Made by a program: the position numbers and the translations under genes. Under the pieces are notes generated by a model that saw only the letters and a list, made by a program, of their open reading frames with translations, had not been told where the DNA came from and searched no databases. From Chlorocebus sabaeus (taxonomy: Eukaryota > Chordata > Mammalia > Primates > Cercopithecidae): 64,000 nt of DNA. Location: assembly GCF_047675955.1 (NCBI RefSeq), contig NC_132913.1, positions 75,387,236 through 75,451,235 of the forward strand, written 5' to 3'. This document shows, one piece after another, positions 60,593-64,000 of this stretch (its first letter is position 1; every line of letters starts with the position of its first letter).

Positions 60593-62328
60593 AATAAATA
60601 ATTGTCTTTAAAATATAGACTTACATTAATGACTTTTTGAGACAATAAGTCTGCTACTTGTTAATAATGGGCTTTTCACCAATTTTTAGTATTTTTTGAT
60701 AAAACTTGTATGGTTTATTTTTATTAACATTGTCCATTTTTTCCACTGTTCCCTCATATACTTGGAAGCAATTGTCTTGATTAGTTAAGTACATATAGTC
60801 ACTGCTGATTTAGAAGTTATTAAATTAAGACTTCATATGCTTCACACTTTGATCAAAACATTTAAGCATACTTCACTAACTTCTCAAAGCAACATTATGA
60901 CAGAGTCTGAGCATGCCCCTTCCCACAGCATATAAATCAAGCTCAGTGCCCTCAAATACTTATCTGTCTACCCACCCATAGCAATGATAGAAAGCAACAC
61001 CCAGATAACTTGGTTAAAACATTATTTATTTCTAAAGTTACAAAAATATTGAAGTGGAAATGGATACACCTTTGAAATCTATGATGACTGCATGGGTATG
61101 TGTATTTATGAGATATATGTAATACATATTTTTTCAGTGACACTTGAAAGAAACAAATATGGAAAGTTAAACCAAGTAGTCCTGCCCAAGTTAGACAACT
61201 GTATAAGAATGGCAACAGGCATTTGAAAAATTACCATGTAAGAAAAATATTTTTAGTGTATCTTTCATAATGTTAATTAGTTGATACCACTTTATACAAT
61301 ATACATTTTAATAATTAGCATCCCCCATATTTTGAGGCAATGTAAAATGAGTGAAGTATCTTAGATATATGTGAATAATTTTGACCATAATCTTACAACC
61401 TTTATTTCCTTTATGAACTCATGCTTAATCTTGAATGACATGTTTGTTCTTCACTCTTTATTGTTTTACATTTGCATTATTATGACAATTAAGTGAAAAA
61501 ACCTTCAGATAATAAAATATATTCTGTACAGTACACCTGAAGATGTAATATTAAACATAATCTCTGCTATTACTATCAAAATGAATATTGGATTAACAGG
61601 CTACTTTAAGAGGTACATAGAGAAAATTTTCTAATAGGCTTACTACAAAATGATGGTTAATTATACTGACCTCACAAGGTTTCTGTGTGGGATGACTAAT
61701 AAACTATTGAAAATTCAATTCAGATTTAAAGTTCTTCAATTCTATATTATAATCAGGAATATTGTCAAAAACTATCAAAAATGAATATGTTTCTTGATGA
61801 AATTAAATCTAGCAGTGAGAAAAACACATCGTCTAACTACACATTATTTCCCTTTTCAAATACTGACCCTGCTCACTTGATAATGAAGGCTCAGACCACA
61901 TTCCATCTAAAAGGCTCTGGCATAAATAGATTGAATGTCAGAGTCTGAATCAACAAAAACAACTGCAACAATTATTGTTATTTTACCATCATCATTACAG
62001 TTGAAACAATTTGAAGAATTAAGCACTAAGAATACCAGACATTAAAAATACCAGAAAGTTCTATTACTGAAAATGTTCATTGGCCTTCAAAAAAAGTAAT
62101 TAGCATGTCTCATTCCAAACTCAAGAGTGTTGTCAAGCATTCTATTCTATCTGTTAAACTGTAGGAGTAAGAAAGAAAAGATCATTAATCAAATTGGTAT
62201 CATGAATATGTATGTATAAACAAGCGTATGTGCAAAGAAATTCCAAATCGATATTCAGTAAAATTTAGATGATAAATGTGTAGGAAATTCTAACACATTA
62301 TTGAAAATTTTTAGACCTTAAAAAATGC
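60593..62328. other. Unassigned AT-rich sequence
   Basis: No nameable repeat or gene. An 87-codon minus-strand frame at 60952-61215 has no recognisable domain. Confidence 0.4.
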
Positions 62329-62625
62329 GGCTGGGCGCGGTGGCTCACGCCTGTAATCCAAGCACTTTGGGAGGCTGAGGCAGGCAGATCACGAGGTCAG
62401 GAGATCGAGACCATCCTGGCTAACACGGTGAAATCCCGTCTCTACTAAAAATACAAAAAATTAGCTGGGCGTGCTGGCCGGTGCCTGTAGTCCCAGCTAC
62501 TCCGGAGGCTGAAGCAGGAGAACGGCGTGAACCCGGGAGGCGGAGCTTGCAGTGAGCTGAGATGGCGCCACTGCACTCCAGCCTGGGCGACAGAGCAAGA
62601 CTTCGTCTCAAAAACAAACAAACAC
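62329..62625 (+). mobile_element. Alu (AluY-like)
   Basis: Near-consensus Alu from 'ggctgggcgcggtggctcac' to an AAAC-rich tail. The words 'gctaacacggtga', 'gaacggcgtgaacccgggag' and 'gagatggcgccactgcactc' point to the AluY group, the youngest Alu in the window by eye. Flanking text is A-rich on both sides, so the duplication cannot be placed with confidence. Confidence 0.95.
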
Positions 62626-64000
62626 ACACCTCCAAAAAAACCGCAATGAATGACCTTTAAAAAGAAACTATACATATGGCTTTTAGAAGATATAAATCAA
62701 ACATTAAATTTTAGTAATATTGTTACCCATGAAACAAATTATAGGTGTTAGATGATTGACCAAAGATACAGGTGGATAATTCATGTAGTCTGTTAAAAAA
62801 TATTATAATGCCTTAAATTTCTGACATTTCCATTTTCTTCAAATTTTTTTATTTCAGGTGATCATCATCCTGAAGTTAAAATATTTTTGTGTCAATTATT
62901 TTAAAATATCTGGATCTCATTACAACTATTTTTTTAAGACTTTTTGTCATCTTTCACAGGCTGAAGCAACTATTATGTTCCTTTGTCAACTATATCCAGG
63001 CACACAATTAATGAAATAGAAGCAGTTAGTTATTCACCAGCTCTAGAATGCTTTGCCTGCCCTGCTCTCGTGCAAAAATCCACCACCTGTGACACTCTGT
63101 TTATTTTTTGTTTGTTTGCTTTTTACACTAGCCATTTGAATATAGCTTTGGTTTGGGAAGCCTGCTTTATTTGGGAAAGCTAAACTAACATCACAGCTGT
63201 AGTAAAATATCCTCTAACACTTTTAGCATCATTCCCCATATTAACTCCACAATGGCTATTCCCTATTACCAACAACTTTCAAAGAATAGATTTTAGAGTT
63301 AGTCCTCAAAATGGTAACTATCATCTATAGTGATAGGTGTAAAACGATCTTTAGTCTGTTTTGAAGTTAGGGAGAAAGTATGTTTAAAGAGATGTGCGCA
63401 TAAACAGCGGTGGGTGCATGTATGTGTGTGTGTTGGGAAGGGGAAGGGTGTTACAGACTTCTGCAGGTGAGAATGCTTCAGTGCTGAAGCCATTACCACC
63501 ACCCAACAACCCAGCACTTCTGCCTGCATAAATCATGACATGCAGTTGAAAGGTGATAACAGAGCAGTCTTTGATGCTTGGTTCTCAAATTTGGGAATGT
63601 TCACTGGGAAAATATGTCCTCTCTGCCAAGGTCAAAAAGCATTCCCCTACTCTGGAAGCATAGGAGTGCTGTGGCAAGTAACCTAGCAACATGGACATGC
63701 AGCAATAGCAGCTGTGGCAGCAGAAGTAAGGCAGCCACAGCAGAAGCAGCAAGCAAACCCAGACGAGCCTCAAAGGAGGCTCAGAGTCTGAGGTGAAAAA
63801 ACACAGCACTGAGACAACAGTCTTCAAGAGGAACCATGGTGTTTGCCATTGGTCAAATGGCTGTCTCTCTGCTAGCAGGAAACAAAACTTTTAAGCCACC
63901 GGAATCCATTGCTGAGACAGTGAGAAGTGAGAGAATTTGGTGAATACCAACACTGAAGAAGGGGGTGATTCTCAGTCATGACTGACCATCAGAATCTTGT
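62626..64000. other. Unassigned sequence, GC content rising to the right
   Basis: AT-rich until about 63,350, then a GT-rich patch near 63,410-63,440 and a moderately GC-rich part from 63,580 to the end with AGCAGC-type words. Overlapping frames of 72 and 80 codons on opposite strands (63578-63827) follow from that composition. I see no convincing exon, promoter or repeat family. Confidence 0.35.

Noticed and set aside
63578..63960. Possible exon in the GC-richer right end
   Set aside because: Opposed frames of 72 and 80 codons follow from AGC-type repeats; no splice sites or family match seen. The window ends before context can be judged.
1..64000. CRISPR array, operon, integron or other prokaryotic mobile system
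   Set aside because: No regularly spaced direct repeats and no bacterial gene layout; the repeat content is decisively primate.
1..64000. Complete endogenous provirus
   Set aside because: Every LTR seen stands alone; no paired LTRs enclose viral gene remnants within the window.
1..64000. tRNA or other structural RNA genes
   Set aside because: Only SINE-embedded promoter-like boxes were found; no cloverleaf or snRNA/snoRNA signature could be supported by eye.

Overview
The window reads as primate, most likely human, nuclear DNA. The evidence is its repeat content: Alu elements of several ages (two carry AluY-like features), long L1 elements with primate-type 3' ends, MaLR (THE1/MST-type) solo LTRs, other retroviral solo LTRs, a Tigger DNA transposon remnant, and old MIR and L2 copies. 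Base composition is AT-rich. I find no intact protein-coding gene, no structural RNA gene and no CRISPR array. Open frames of 60-139 codons fall in repeats or in AT-rich DNA and lack family hallmarks. The longest open frame (228 codons, 42.17-42.85 kb) is a broken piece of L1 ORF2 reverse transcriptase. Family names were assigned by recall of consensus sequences, without a search, so element class is firmer than subfamily.

Layout. 0-4.9 kb holds an L2 end, an old L1 piece cut by two Alus, a second L1 scrap, a MIR and a minus-strand MaLR LTR. 4.88-11.55 kb is a long minus-strand L1 reaching its 5' end; it lost the first part of ORF2 and was hit by two non-MaLR solo LTRs and one MaLR LTR. 11.5-20.4 kb is mostly old or unassigned sequence with a possible LTR, one Alu, an L2 and a MIR. 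20.4-25 kb is an old plus-strand L1. 25-37.7 kb is sparse: an Alu right arm, an L2, a MaLR LTR, an unnamed ancient repeat and two Alus facing opposite ways. 37.9-44.5 kb is a second long L1, plus strand, inserted into an older L1 and itself carrying a MaLR LTR. 45-51.5 kb has an old minus-strand L1/HAL1-type piece, Alus, a MIR, a THE1-type LTR and a Tigger1 remnant. 51.5-64 kb has an unassigned stretch, a nearly pure A/T tract, L1 3' ends, another LTR, a MIR and two Alus.

Nothing here works together as a pathway; the window records layered insertions whose order can be read from who interrupts whom. Several insertions keep exact target-site duplications (GTATC, GTAGC, ATGGT). The most unusual structure is a perfect 38-bp inverted repeat around a 22-nt loop at 28,349-28,446, at the 3' edge of an L2 copy. 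Four or five smaller hairpins elsewhere (9.28, 21.6, 28.45 and 36.8 kb) look like inverted copying of adjacent sequence, in some cases inside repeats whose expected sequence is known. This pattern suggests repeated local template switching. I see no evidence for a new gene system.
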